The notes beneath the pieces were generated by a model. The model did no database searches and was not told the origin of the DNA. It saw nothing but the letters and a program-made list of their open reading frames with translations. The position numbers and the translations under genes were made by a program. 64,000 nt of DNA from Bradyrhizobium amphicarpaeae (GTDB lineage Bacteria; Pseudomonadota; Alphaproteobacteria; Rhizobiales; Xanthobacteraceae), in assembly GCF_002266435.3 (NCBI RefSeq), contig NZ_CP029426.2:1580001-1644000 (forward strand), read 5' to 3'. Positions 56,666 to 64,000 of this stretch are shown one piece after another; position 1 is the stretch's first letter, and the number at the start of each line of letters is the position of its first letter.

Positions 56666-57714
56666 TAGAGCAGATTCTGATCAGACACGATCATAACCGG
56701 CTGCGGCGAAGAAGTTCAGGCACTCTTGGGCGGGGAATGCGGCCGGGACGAGGGCGATAGCGTTGTCCAAAGCCTCGATCGATCTGGCGGCGGCCTTTCG
56801 AAGGGAGGCTTTGAGCTTTGCGAACGCCATTTCGATCGGATTGAGGTTGGGCGAATAAGGCGGCAGATAGAGGAGCTGGGCCCCCACGGCGCCGATTGCG
56901 ATGCCGACCTCGGCCCGCTTGTGTGCTGCGAGATTGTCCATCACCACGATGTCGCCGGGCCTGAGTGTTGGCACGAGGACTTGCGTGACGTAAGCCTCGA
57001 ACGCCGGATCATCCATGGGCCGTCAAGGACCATCGGCGCAGTCATGACTGTCGCCTTGAGCGCGCCGACGGATGTCGTCGTCTTCCAATGACCATGCGAA
57101 AGCGCTGCGACACAGCGCTGGCCGTACGACGAACGGCCATAGCGGCGCGCCATCTTGGTCGAGGCTCCCGTCTCGTCGATGAACACCAGCCGATCGATGC
57201 CGATCTCAGGCTGAGATGCCTTCCACGCCGCGCGTTCAGCGGCCACGCCCGGCCGATCCTGCTCGCTGGCGTGCGACGTTTTGTTGCGGCGATCAAAGAA
57301 GCGCCAGACCACGCTCGGCACGAAATGCTCGCCGTGGACTTTGAGGAGATGGTCAGCGATCTCGGCTAGCGTCATGTCAGGCGTAGCCTTGACCAGGGAG
57401 AGGATCTCCGCAGCATGACTCTCGATCCAAGCTGAACGCCGGTCTCCGCCCTGCGCTCCCGCCTCACAGGCACCGGTGCTTCGCCACTCGCTAATTAGTT
57501 CGATCGCTGTCGATGGCGCTACGCCGAACCGGCCGGCGGCGCCCCGACAGCTCATGCCTTCATCTTCCACAGCTCGAATAATGCGAAGGCGAAGGTCCGG
57601 CGAGAGCGGTTTAGCCATTGGGGGGGCTGGCCTCCATCACCAGCCCTCAGGGTGAATCACTATTTGCCTCCCAAGGGAATCCCTTCCGATTCCGTCAGGT
57701 AGGAAAATGCTCTA
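56666..57714 (-). mobile_element. IS630 family insertion sequence nested in an older IS630
   Basis: The element is about 1.05 kb. Imperfect terminal inverted repeats begin TAGAGCAGATTC at the left and TAGAGCATTTTC (reverse complement) at the right, with 18 of the first 28 positions matching. TA at each outer edge fits the TA target duplication of this family. It has split an older IS630 transposase gene, whose parts flank it on both sides in the same orientation. Confidence 0.85.
56681..57618 (-). pseudogene. IS630 family transposase, single-base frameshift
   Basis: The N-terminal frame (57618 down to about 57020) has an HTH (GMSCRGAAGRFGVAPSTAIE) and first catalytic Asp (FIDETGAS). The C-terminal frame (57016 down to 56681) has the second Asp (VVMDNLAAHK) and the Glu in YSPNLNPIEMAFAKLK. 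The junction reads LDGP then MDDPAFEAYV. One missing base in the GGG run at 57017-57019 would restore a 312-residue protein with a full DDE triad. A programmed frameshift is possible but no slippery A-run is seen there. Confidence 0.85.
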
Positions 57715-57987
57715 AGACCGGCAAGTTCGGTAACGAGACCACGTATGGTGAAAATGCTTTCCTTGATCCGCTGCGACAGCTAGATTGCATGGTCTCCCGA
57801 CACCGCCTTCGGCTTGTGAACGCCGATCTGTCCAGGCTACCACTGCCGGTCTCTTCGTCCGGCTGCATCAAGCCGATGGCCGTGCTAATCGCTACCCCAA
57901 ACGGCTTGGCCGCCTGATTGCGTGACATCCCGCCCCGATTGCAGCCATGACACGCTTACGAAGATCCAGCGAATACGGATTCCCCAT
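57715..57987 (-). pseudogene. Older IS630 transposase remnant, N-terminal side
   Basis: Reading from ATG 57987, MGNPYSLDLRKRV continues after a frame change as MSRNQAAKPFGVAISTAIGL, and after another as VHKPKAVSGDHAI, then a TAG, then SQRIKESIFTIRGLVTELAG. These are consecutive pieces of one IS630 transposase. At least two frameshifts and one stop make it dead. The gene is broken at the TA where the younger IS inserted. The old right end is probably near 58033, where AAAAATGCT resembles an IS630 tip. Confidence 0.85.
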
Positions 57988-58073
57988 CCATGCTGGCGTC
58001 CATCCAGCCAGCATAGTGAATCTGAAAAATGCTGATTGGAATACTAAATCGATTCAACCTAACCAGATCCGAT

Positions 58074-59333
58074 TTAGTTAGTCCTCTTCATCCCGAGCGC
58101 CTCAATTATTACTTGATCAAAGTGTTGAGATTCCTTGCCCAAGGCGAGTCCCATGAATTGGGGGCCTTCGAAACTCCAGTAGCTCCAGGGAATGCCTCGC
58201 TTCTCGGACGCCGACCGGACTGTTTCAAGCCAGCGCCGTCGAGATGCGGGATCAACGCCGGGGCGCTGCACACCAAACTCCCCGAGGAAAAGGCGTTGCG
58301 GTGCAATGCTGTTCTTCTTTGCCCATTCGACTTGTGCATCGAAGATGGCCTCAACGCCAGCGGCGGTGCCGTAGGCTTCGAGACGTTTGAAGGCGATGTC
58401 GAGATCCCGGGCGATCTGCGCACGTAGCTTCATGTCCGAGATATCCGCATTCGTGAAGTCCTTCCTTGCGCGACGCTCGACCTCGGCGAGTTCTTCACCC
58501 GAAATTGGAAAAGAGATTGCACCGATAAAATTGGCCGCGCTAATGGGCTGCTTAGGATCCTTCGTCAATTGATGGGTGAAAGGATGAGGCGCATATACAT
58601 GAAATGTATAGTAGGTGTTTGCATCATTATAAGCTTTCGGGGCAATCATCATGAGATCAAGGTTGCAGCAGGCGCAACAACCCGAAAGGACGACGGTTAA
58701 ATTTGGCGCGGCAGCTCGCACCGCTTCGAAATAGGACTGTTGAGTTTCTTGCCACTGGCTCGCTGATACTTTGTTCCAGGCTTTCGTTGCGGGCTCGTTT
58801 AGAATCTCAAGCGCTACACGTTCTTTGGGAAGACTCGAGAGGAGTCGCGCCATGCGGCTTTCGAGTTGCCGAAGTAAAGCGGCATTGGGATCTTCGGCGG
58901 CTTCGGTAAAAGACTGAGGCGGAAACCGCGGATCCTGTGAGATAGGATGAAAGTCGAGGATGACGTTGAGGCCGGCATCGAGAATTCGCCGCAGGCGGTC
59001 GAGAACGATCTCGTCGAGCTCGGTTGCCTGCTTCGCGTCTGCCGAAAGGAATATACCGAGCCCAACGGTAAGGCGAATAGTGTCGAAGCCGGTGGTTTTC
59101 AGCCGGGCCAGATCATCCGGCCTGAGGGGGTGTGTCTCGGCTGTAAATGGCGGCCAAACGTAGCGCGGCGGAGTGCTCGACGTCATCATGGGCCAGTTGA
59201 GTGCGCTATGGATCGAGATTGCCCGACCGATATGCATTTGGGGCAATGGCTGCGTCCTGCCGTGCTGAGGAACAGCGAGTAGGATCAAGAGGGTGGTAAA
59301 CCAAAGCGCTCGCATTTGCTTTCGGCAGATCAT
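58074..59333 (-). CDS. Exported glycoside hydrolase family 5 protein
   Basis: The protein has 419 residues with a signal peptide (LWFTTLLILLAVPQHGRT) and a (beta/alpha)8 GH5 domain. The acid/base Glu is in LEILNEPA (about 178) and the nucleophile Glu in LFLGEFGV (about 348). An SGCCACCNLD cluster is unusual. GH5 enzymes cut beta-glucans and mannans. As the last gene of the minus-strand operon it may trim or release the polymer made here. The start ATG overlaps the acyltransferase stop (ATGA), with GAGGA upstream. Confidence 0.92.
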   Translation of the reverse strand: MICRKQMRALWFTTLLILLAVPQHGRTQPLPQMHIGRAISIHSALNWPMMTSSTPPRYVWPPFTAETHPLRPDDLARLKTTGFDTIRLTVGLGIFLSADAKQATELDEIVLDRLRRILDAGLNVILDFHPISQDPRFPPQSFTEAAEDPNAALLRQLESRMARLLSSLPKERVALEILNEPATKAWNKVSASQWQETQQSYFEAVRAAAPNLTVVLSGCCACCNLDLMMIAPKAYNDANTYYTFHVYAPHPFTHQLTKDPKQPISAANFIGAISFPISGEELAEVERRARKDFTNADISDMKLRAQIARDLDIAFKRLEAYGTAAGVEAIFDAQVEWAKKNSIAPQRLFLGEFGVQRPGVDPASRRRWLETVRSASEKRGIPWSYWSFEGPQFMGLALGKESQHFDQVIIEALGMKRTN

Positions 59334-60550
59334 CGAGAGTCCTCTGGCTTGTATTTCAGCGGCAGAGCGGGGGCCGTATCCATCGGTTTGGAGCGATTAG
59401 CGTTTTCATTGGGCGACGTCGCGTCGGCAGCCTCGTCCCGCCCACAGCTCTTAACTGTCCGAAAGCGCTCCCGCAGTGCAACGAACGGCGTCTCAAGCCA
59501 GTAATACGAGGCGGTCGCGAAGGCAAAGCTCATGACGAAATTTAAGACCGCGAGGCCCGAGGTCGGCAGGCTTGTCGGGCCGAATGCTCCGGCAAAAAAA
59601 TGCCAGAAATAGAGCGAATAGCTGAGTTTCCCGACGAAGACGACTAAGGGTAGATTCAAGATGAATGCGATAAAGCGCGACAGCGGGCTTTGCGAATAAA
59701 GAAGATTGTAGAGGATCACGACTACTGCCACAGCCTGAACCGTATAACGCAAGGTTTCGCGAAAGATTGGGTCACGCCAAAGAAGGCTACCGAGGATCGC
59801 CACGATCCCCAGGCTCAGCGCCAGCGGATGCTCAAGCCGGCGCAGGATGTTCTGCCAATAGGATACTTCGAGCAGAAGCGCAAGCAAGACTCCGAAAGCA
59901 ATCGAATCGATGCGATACTGCGTTTGGTAGTATGTGATGAATGAGTAAGCCGGATCATCGATTGGATTCATGGTCACAAAGATCACCCGGGCCAAGAGCG
60001 GGATAATGCACAGAATCAGTACTGCAATGCGCAGTCGGCCTCCAAGATCAACCAGAGCCGCAAAGAGCACCGGAAATACGATGTAGAAATGCTCTTCGAC
60101 CGACAGCGACCATGCGATAGAGAATGGCATCGCAGTATAGCTGTGCGTCACGTAAAGATTAGAATAATAGTAATTCGCAAAATAGAACAACGCGGAGAGT
60201 ATCGGTTTAAGTTCGATCTGGTTGGATCGCCCGGTTAGTGAGAATACCAACACGGCTAAGATCGCGTAGGCGACAACAACGGGGTAAAGCCGGATGACGC
60301 GCCTCAGGTAGAAATCCCTGATGTTCACGCTCCCAGTCGTCTTGTATTCCGACAAGAGCAATCTTGTGATCAAGAAGCCGCTGATCACAAAGAAGATCAG
60401 CACGCCAAGTCCGCCGGGAAAAAGGCGCGCGTTTACAAAGTGACTTAGCATCACCATCATAATGCTGACAGCCCGTAAACCGTCGAGCGTCGGGAGTCGC
60501 TCGAAACGTGCGTCGAGACTAGGGGAGGGAGGCGCTTCTCTGATTATCAT
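59330..60550 (-). CDS. Acyltransferase 3 family membrane protein
   Basis: The protein has 406 residues and about 10 transmembrane helices, with the family signatures LDGLRAVSIMMVMLSHF (active-site His) and FFVISGFLITRLLLSEY, plus FYLRRVIRLYPVV. These OafA/NodX-type enzymes add acetyl or similar groups to sugars of surface polysaccharides. It overlaps both neighbours by 4 bases, so it is firmly part of the operon. The C-terminal tail is polar and probably cytoplasmic. Confidence 0.94.
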   Translation of the reverse strand: MIIREAPPSPSLDARFERLPTLDGLRAVSIMMVMLSHFVNARLFPGGLGVLIFFVISGFLITRLLLSEYKTTGSVNIRDFYLRRVIRLYPVVVAYAILAVLVFSLTGRSNQIELKPILSALFYFANYYYSNLYVTHSYTAMPFSIAWSLSVEEHFYIVFPVLFAALVDLGGRLRIAVLILCIIPLLARVIFVTMNPIDDPAYSFITYYQTQYRIDSIAFGVLLALLLEVSYWQNILRRLEHPLALSLGIVAILGSLLWRDPIFRETLRYTVQAVAVVVILYNLLYSQSPLSRFIAFILNLPLVVFVGKLSYSLYFWHFFAGAFGPTSLPTSGLAVLNFVMSFAFATASYYWLETPFVALRERFRTVKSCGRDEAADATSPNENANRSKPMDTAPALPLKYKPEDSR

Positions 60551-62397
60551 TCGTTACCCTCCAACGGTTTGATCAAAGTAGTCACTCCTGCCTCACCGAC
60601 TTCACCCGACCAGACGAGGCGGCTCGCCGGCATTTTCTTACCGAAAGCGGGCGAAACCCAACCTCCGCCGTCCGCAGGTTCTCCTCCTCTATGAAGCATT
60701 ACCTTACCGACAGCCGAAAACTGGAACGCTAAAATTGCTTTTCCATTTTCGATGACCCGGCAATCAATATCCCCGACGTCGACCTCAAGGCTTGGTGCGA
60801 ACTGGAATGAGATCTCAGCTCTGCGCGGCGCCCCTTGGCCGATCAGTTGGTCGCGCACGATGATTGTTCCTTGTTCCGTAGTGATGCTTCGGCGATGGCG
60901 GACGGCGAAGGAGGCCTCGTAGCCGTCGTGGCTTGCAACGAGGCGCCATGTCTCGCCGGGTTGGGACGTTTCGAGCCTGACGTTCGCTTTTTTCGACCAG
61001 TTGAATGGTCCGGTCATGCTGCTCTGGTTTGCGTTGCTGACCGAGAGAGTATTGTGGGCAGCCGTGCTGCGGAACCAGTCCCGCCAGTCTGCGCCAGCAT
61101 GATAAAGATAGGTGCCGGGATCGACGAGTATCCCTCTGCCGTTGCGCGCGAGGGTAAACGATAGTGCGTCGGCATGCCCGTGGGCGGCGATTGATAGATA
61201 CCCCAGTGGTCCGTGATCAAAGACGAGGTGCCAACCGTTATGGCGCACGACTGAATATCCGCCCGTCGCAAAGGTTTTGAGCCCCCGCCGCTCGCCGATC
61301 GTTGCCACGCAGCTGGCGACGTCCGCGGCGTAGCGGCCACTCCTCACGCCGACTGCTAGCACAAATCCCTCGTCGTCGTCGCCGATCGCGGGCACTCGGC
61401 AATCAGAATCGGCGAGCCAGGCGATGAAATCGGCAAACGCGTCGAGGCGTTTAAGGGTGGCAGGAGCGATTGGTTCTACTTCATGCGCCACCAAGAGGAG
61501 CTCGGCGCTAAAAGCACCGTAGGTCGGAGACTGCTCGGCCGGGACGCCATCGGGGAATATCTGTTTCAACGCTTCCGCGTCGAGAACGCGGAGCGCGTGC
61601 GCGGCGGCAGCGGCAGCGCCAGCAAGGTCAGGCATCGCGAGGCCGATCAGGTATTCGGCGGCGGCTTCCGCGATCAGATGATTGTTGGCCGACGAGAAGC
61701 GGGAAGGAAAGCGCTTTAGCCAGTAGAGGGAAGCGGCAAGGATACTGCGCAGGCGGCTCGACGTCGCCCCGCTCAAACGCTCGCCGACAAGACTCGAGAC
61801 GACGAGCAGACTGATCGCCCGCAACGCCACTTCGATGCCGGAATTCCACGCGATGCCCCGAAATGGAGGGTTGGCGTCAAACCAGCTCTGGATTGCGGTC
61901 TCGACCGCGGCCAGAGCGGCGCCGCCGCCGTCGCCGTCGAGCGCGACCTTTGCCGCGAGCGGCTGCAGGAATTGCAGACGGTTAATCTCCCAAACGCACT
62001 TGATGTCGCCAAGTGCGCGCTCGTGTCGGTAGGGAATGTCAAAGCAGTAATGCTCGCTGCCTGGCCACAGGCCGCCGGTCGCTGGATCGAGGCGCCACAA
62101 TTCGGCAGGGAAGAGATTTGACGGATCGCGCTTCGGCCAGGTGTGCCCAAGTGCCACAAATTGTCCGGCCAGCGTCTCTTCCGCAGCGACCATGACAGCC
62201 TCCCGTCGCTCTCCGGCAAGGCGAAGTGCCAGGCGAGCAAGCCCGTCAAGTCGCGGTATGGGCCCCGGCGCGGTATAGCGCGCCCACCCTTCTAAACGGT
62301 TCTTTGCGGTGCTTCGTTTCGCTCTCTCGACGACACGATGAGCGATCTCGGCAGCGCTCATCGCACGTAGCCGATTGAGATGCCAAGCGATGCTCAT
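60547..62397 (-). CDS. Heparinase II/III family protein
   Basis: The protein has 616 residues with an alpha/alpha-toroid N-terminal domain (about 40-350; FSSANNHLIAEAAAEYLIG, SPTYGAFSAELLLVAHE). A beta-sandwich heparinase II/III domain follows, with AHGHADALSFTLARNGRG near 402, which holds a catalytic His, and WFRSTAAHNTLSV. Such proteins are common in exopolysaccharide operons, where they may depolymerise or edit uronate-containing polymers. No signal peptide is obvious, so export is uncertain. It overlaps the CapK-like gene and the acyltransferase by 4 bases each. Confidence 0.92.
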   Translation of the reverse strand: MSIAWHLNRLRAMSAAEIAHRVVERAKRSTAKNRLEGWARYTAPGPIPRLDGLARLALRLAGERREAVMVAAEETLAGQFVALGHTWPKRDPSNLFPAELWRLDPATGGLWPGSEHYCFDIPYRHERALGDIKCVWEINRLQFLQPLAAKVALDGDGGGAALAAVETAIQSWFDANPPFRGIAWNSGIEVALRAISLLVVSSLVGERLSGATSSRLRSILAASLYWLKRFPSRFSSANNHLIAEAAAEYLIGLAMPDLAGAAAAAAHALRVLDAEALKQIFPDGVPAEQSPTYGAFSAELLLVAHEVEPIAPATLKRLDAFADFIAWLADSDCRVPAIGDDDEGFVLAVGVRSGRYAADVASCVATIGERRGLKTFATGGYSVVRHNGWHLVFDHGPLGYLSIAAHGHADALSFTLARNGRGILVDPGTYLYHAGADWRDWFRSTAAHNTLSVSNANQSSMTGPFNWSKKANVRLETSQPGETWRLVASHDGYEASFAVRHRRSITTEQGTIIVRDQLIGQGAPRRAEISFQFAPSLEVDVGDIDCRVIENGKAILAFQFSAVGKVMLHRGGEPADGGGWVSPAFGKKMPASRLVWSGEVGEAGVTTLIKPLEGNE

Positions 62398-63707
62398 AGA
62401 TGCCGCACCAACAAGGGAGCTTTGCCGCGCGCGGTTCTGTGGAGGCCGCTAACCTGAACAATCTCGATCGATATAGACGCGGGGATCTTGAGGCGGGCTT
62501 TCGCTAGGATCAATTTCTGTGTCTCTTCCGAGAAGCCCGTCTTTGGAATGATCCAGATTTCAACGTGATCTGCTCGACGCTGATGAAGCTGCATCTGCAC
62601 TATGTTAGGTATACCCCGCGGGATATGGTTGATTCCGAGAATTCGGGTTCCGTCGGGGGCGAGGACAAACTCGTCCGATCGTCCGGCGATCCCAAGGAAG
62701 GGACGAAGCCCCAGCGCAATATCGTCGAGGGCCGGGCCAATCAGACCCTTTGGCAGCCGGGCATGATCGCCAGTACGATACCTGACCAGCGGCTGGGCAT
62801 CGTTCCAGTAAGATGTTCCGATGACGTCATATAGGTCGTGATCCTCTTCCGAATGCGAATAAACAAGCTCCACACGCCCATAGAGTGGCATAAAGTAGTG
62901 ATTTAAACCGTCAATCGAGTAAGACAGCGACACGCGTTCGGCTTGTCCATAATAATCGAGAACGGGGGTTCCGAAGGTCCTTTCGCCAAGACGGTGCACT
63001 TCATTTGAAAGGACCTCGGATGACGAAAGAACCATGTTCAGGCTAGCAATATTTGTCGCTTGTCCGTTGATCAAGCCACAAAGACTTTCCAGAGCGCTGG
63101 GATAAACCCAAAGAATGTTTGGCTTGAACTGAGCCAGCGCATCGCCATAAGCCGAAACCGTATTCGCATTCAGGTGCACGGCAGACATCGCCAGCATCAT
63201 GCCATTGCGCTGAAGCTTCCAAAATGGTGGGGAAGTATCGGAAGGGTCTTTGATGTTGTCAGCGCGCAGCACCGCAATTCGTGCCCGGTACCATTCGACG
63301 CCTCCATGTTGTGCCACAAGATGATCAAGTGCGGCTTGCTCGAATACCACTGATTGCCAGGATCGGGTAAGGCCAACTGGAATGCCGGTTGAGCCGCCAG
63401 TCTCGGCCTTGCCCGCCGGCAGCAGCGACTTGCGGGTCATGGTCTCTGCACAGTCGCGCAGTGTGGCCTTCTCAAGTATCGGCCAGTCCTCATAGACACC
63501 GCGCAAGCCTTGAGCCCGTGCATAAGCCGTTTCGCGGGCAAGGCGGAGCGTGTGGGAAGTCAGGCGCGCGCGCGCAGCGCAGCGCTCGTCTGCAGTAGCA
63601 TTCTGAGTGCGCCTCAACAGCTTGCGATAATGTCCGTAGAGAAGCGGCGTACGGCGAACTAAGATATCGCCGATCGAGGATGATTTCAAAAATGTCTTCA
63701 ATGACAT
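62394..63707 (-). CDS. CapK-like phenylacetate-CoA ligase family protein
   Basis: The protein has 437 residues. The adenylate-forming pattern is clear: AETGGSTGIPVGL (P-loop-like), the acidic DYYGQAERVSL, and VRYRTGDHARLP in the C-terminal part. The family includes CapK of capsule loci, whose substrate is unknown but which probably activates an acid for attachment to a sugar or amine. It overlaps the glycosyltransferase gene by 10 bases and the heparinase gene by 4. Confidence 0.9.
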   Translation of the reverse strand: MSLKTFLKSSSIGDILVRRTPLLYGHYRKLLRRTQNATADERCAARARLTSHTLRLARETAYARAQGLRGVYEDWPILEKATLRDCAETMTRKSLLPAGKAETGGSTGIPVGLTRSWQSVVFEQAALDHLVAQHGGVEWYRARIAVLRADNIKDPSDTSPPFWKLQRNGMMLAMSAVHLNANTVSAYGDALAQFKPNILWVYPSALESLCGLINGQATNIASLNMVLSSSEVLSNEVHRLGERTFGTPVLDYYGQAERVSLSYSIDGLNHYFMPLYGRVELVYSHSEEDHDLYDVIGTSYWNDAQPLVRYRTGDHARLPKGLIGPALDDIALGLRPFLGIAGRSDEFVLAPDGTRILGINHIPRGIPNIVQMQLHQRRADHVEIWIIPKTGFSEETQKLILAKARLKIPASISIEIVQVSGLHRTARGKAPLLVRHL

Positions 63708-64000
63708 GTTGCGGTCTCGCGCCAGAGTGAGATTAGGCGGCGCGCGTAGGCGCCTATTTCGAGATGTTCCCGATGGAGGCGTACGGAGGCTTCGCTGAGC
63801 CGCTCGCGCAAAGCGCTATCGTCGATGAGCTGAGCGAGTGCCACCGTGAGCGCTTCGACGTCGCCCGGTGGCACAAGTAGACCGGTTTCGCCATGCTTGA
63901 CGATGTCTGGTGTAGCTCCGACCGGAGTTGCTACAATGGCGAGGCCTGCCGCCATGCCCTCGATCACCGACATTGGCAAGTTCTCGGCAAAGGAGGGAAG
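63698..64000 (-). CDS. Glycosyltransferase family 4 (C-terminal part)
   Basis: The frame is open to the window edge, so the N-terminal half is outside. The visible 100 residues carry the GT4 EX7E motif (FAENLPMSVIEGMAAG), VATPVGATPDIVKHGETGLL, and PPGDVEALTVALAQL. These retaining enzymes add sugars to a growing lipid-linked polysaccharide. It is the first gene seen of the minus-strand operon that runs on through GH5. Confidence 0.92.
   Translation of the reverse strand, partial: LPSFAENLPMSVIEGMAAGLAIVATPVGATPDIVKHGETGLLVPPGDVEALTVALAQLIDDSALRERLSEASVRLHREHLEIGAYARRLISLWRETATCH

Noticed and set aside
57010..57025. Programmed frameshift in the IS630 transposase
   Set aside because: No slippery A-run or known stimulatory element is present. 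Loss of one base in a C-run explains the change more simply, although this is not settled.

Overview
The window is high-GC DNA from an alphaproteobacterium, most likely Bradyrhizobium or a close relative in the Nitrobacteraceae. This is inferred from gene content (pcaHG and pobA each next to its own regulator, a STAS-cheY-cheA-cheW-mcp-cheW-mcp-cheR-cheB operon, BTLCP peptidase, IS630 elements, many short exported proteins). No rRNA, tRNA or CRISPR was seen, so placement rests on proteins alone.

Region 1 (1-17.4 kb) is metabolic. It opens with the C-terminus of a 3-hydroxyisobutyrate-dehydrogenase-like reductase and an IclR regulator. A GntR regulator then faces tcuAB (tricarballylate oxidation) across a perfect palindrome. 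Next come an alpha/beta hydrolase and a three-domain Aas-type lysophospholipid transporter/acyltransferase/acyl-ACP synthetase, a small unknown gene, and a divergent TetR regulator whose start overlaps two identical operator-like palindromes. A GGDEF protein, pncB, a LysR-pcaHG pair and an AraC-pobA pair follow; the last two convert 4-hydroxybenzoate to protocatechuate and open its ring.

Region 2 (17.4-36.8 kb) is signalling. It holds a CHASE2 adenylate cyclase with an exported FecR-like partner, an HD-GYP response regulator, and a complete chemotaxis operon (21.9-33.0 kb) that ends with an unusual soluble coiled-coil protein carrying two receptor-like motifs. A GrlR-like protein, a CHRD protein, a VanZ-like protein and a CSS-EAL c-di-GMP phosphodiesterase follow. 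GGDEF, HD-GYP and EAL proteins therefore all occur in one window.

Region 3 (36.9-43.4 kb) is a run of very small genes. Three encode secreted peptides that share an AQG-x-(K/N)-D start after the signal peptide. Three encode one-helix membrane peptides of 44-53 residues. The rest are unknown exported, cytoplasmic or membrane-anchored proteins.

Region 4 (43.4-64 kb) is an exopolysaccharide locus. It contains a Wza-like export lipoprotein, two Wzy/ligase-like membrane proteins, a Wzc/ExoP-like tyrosine autokinase, and accessory exported proteins. A minus-strand operon carries a GT4 glycosyltransferase, a CapK-like adenylate-forming enzyme, a heparinase II/III protein, an acyltransferase 3 and a GH5 glycosidase. 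Between the plus- and minus-strand halves a frameshifted IS630 element sits inside the remains of an older IS630. From about 53 kb onward the DNA reads as more AT-rich, which suggests that this half was acquired separately.
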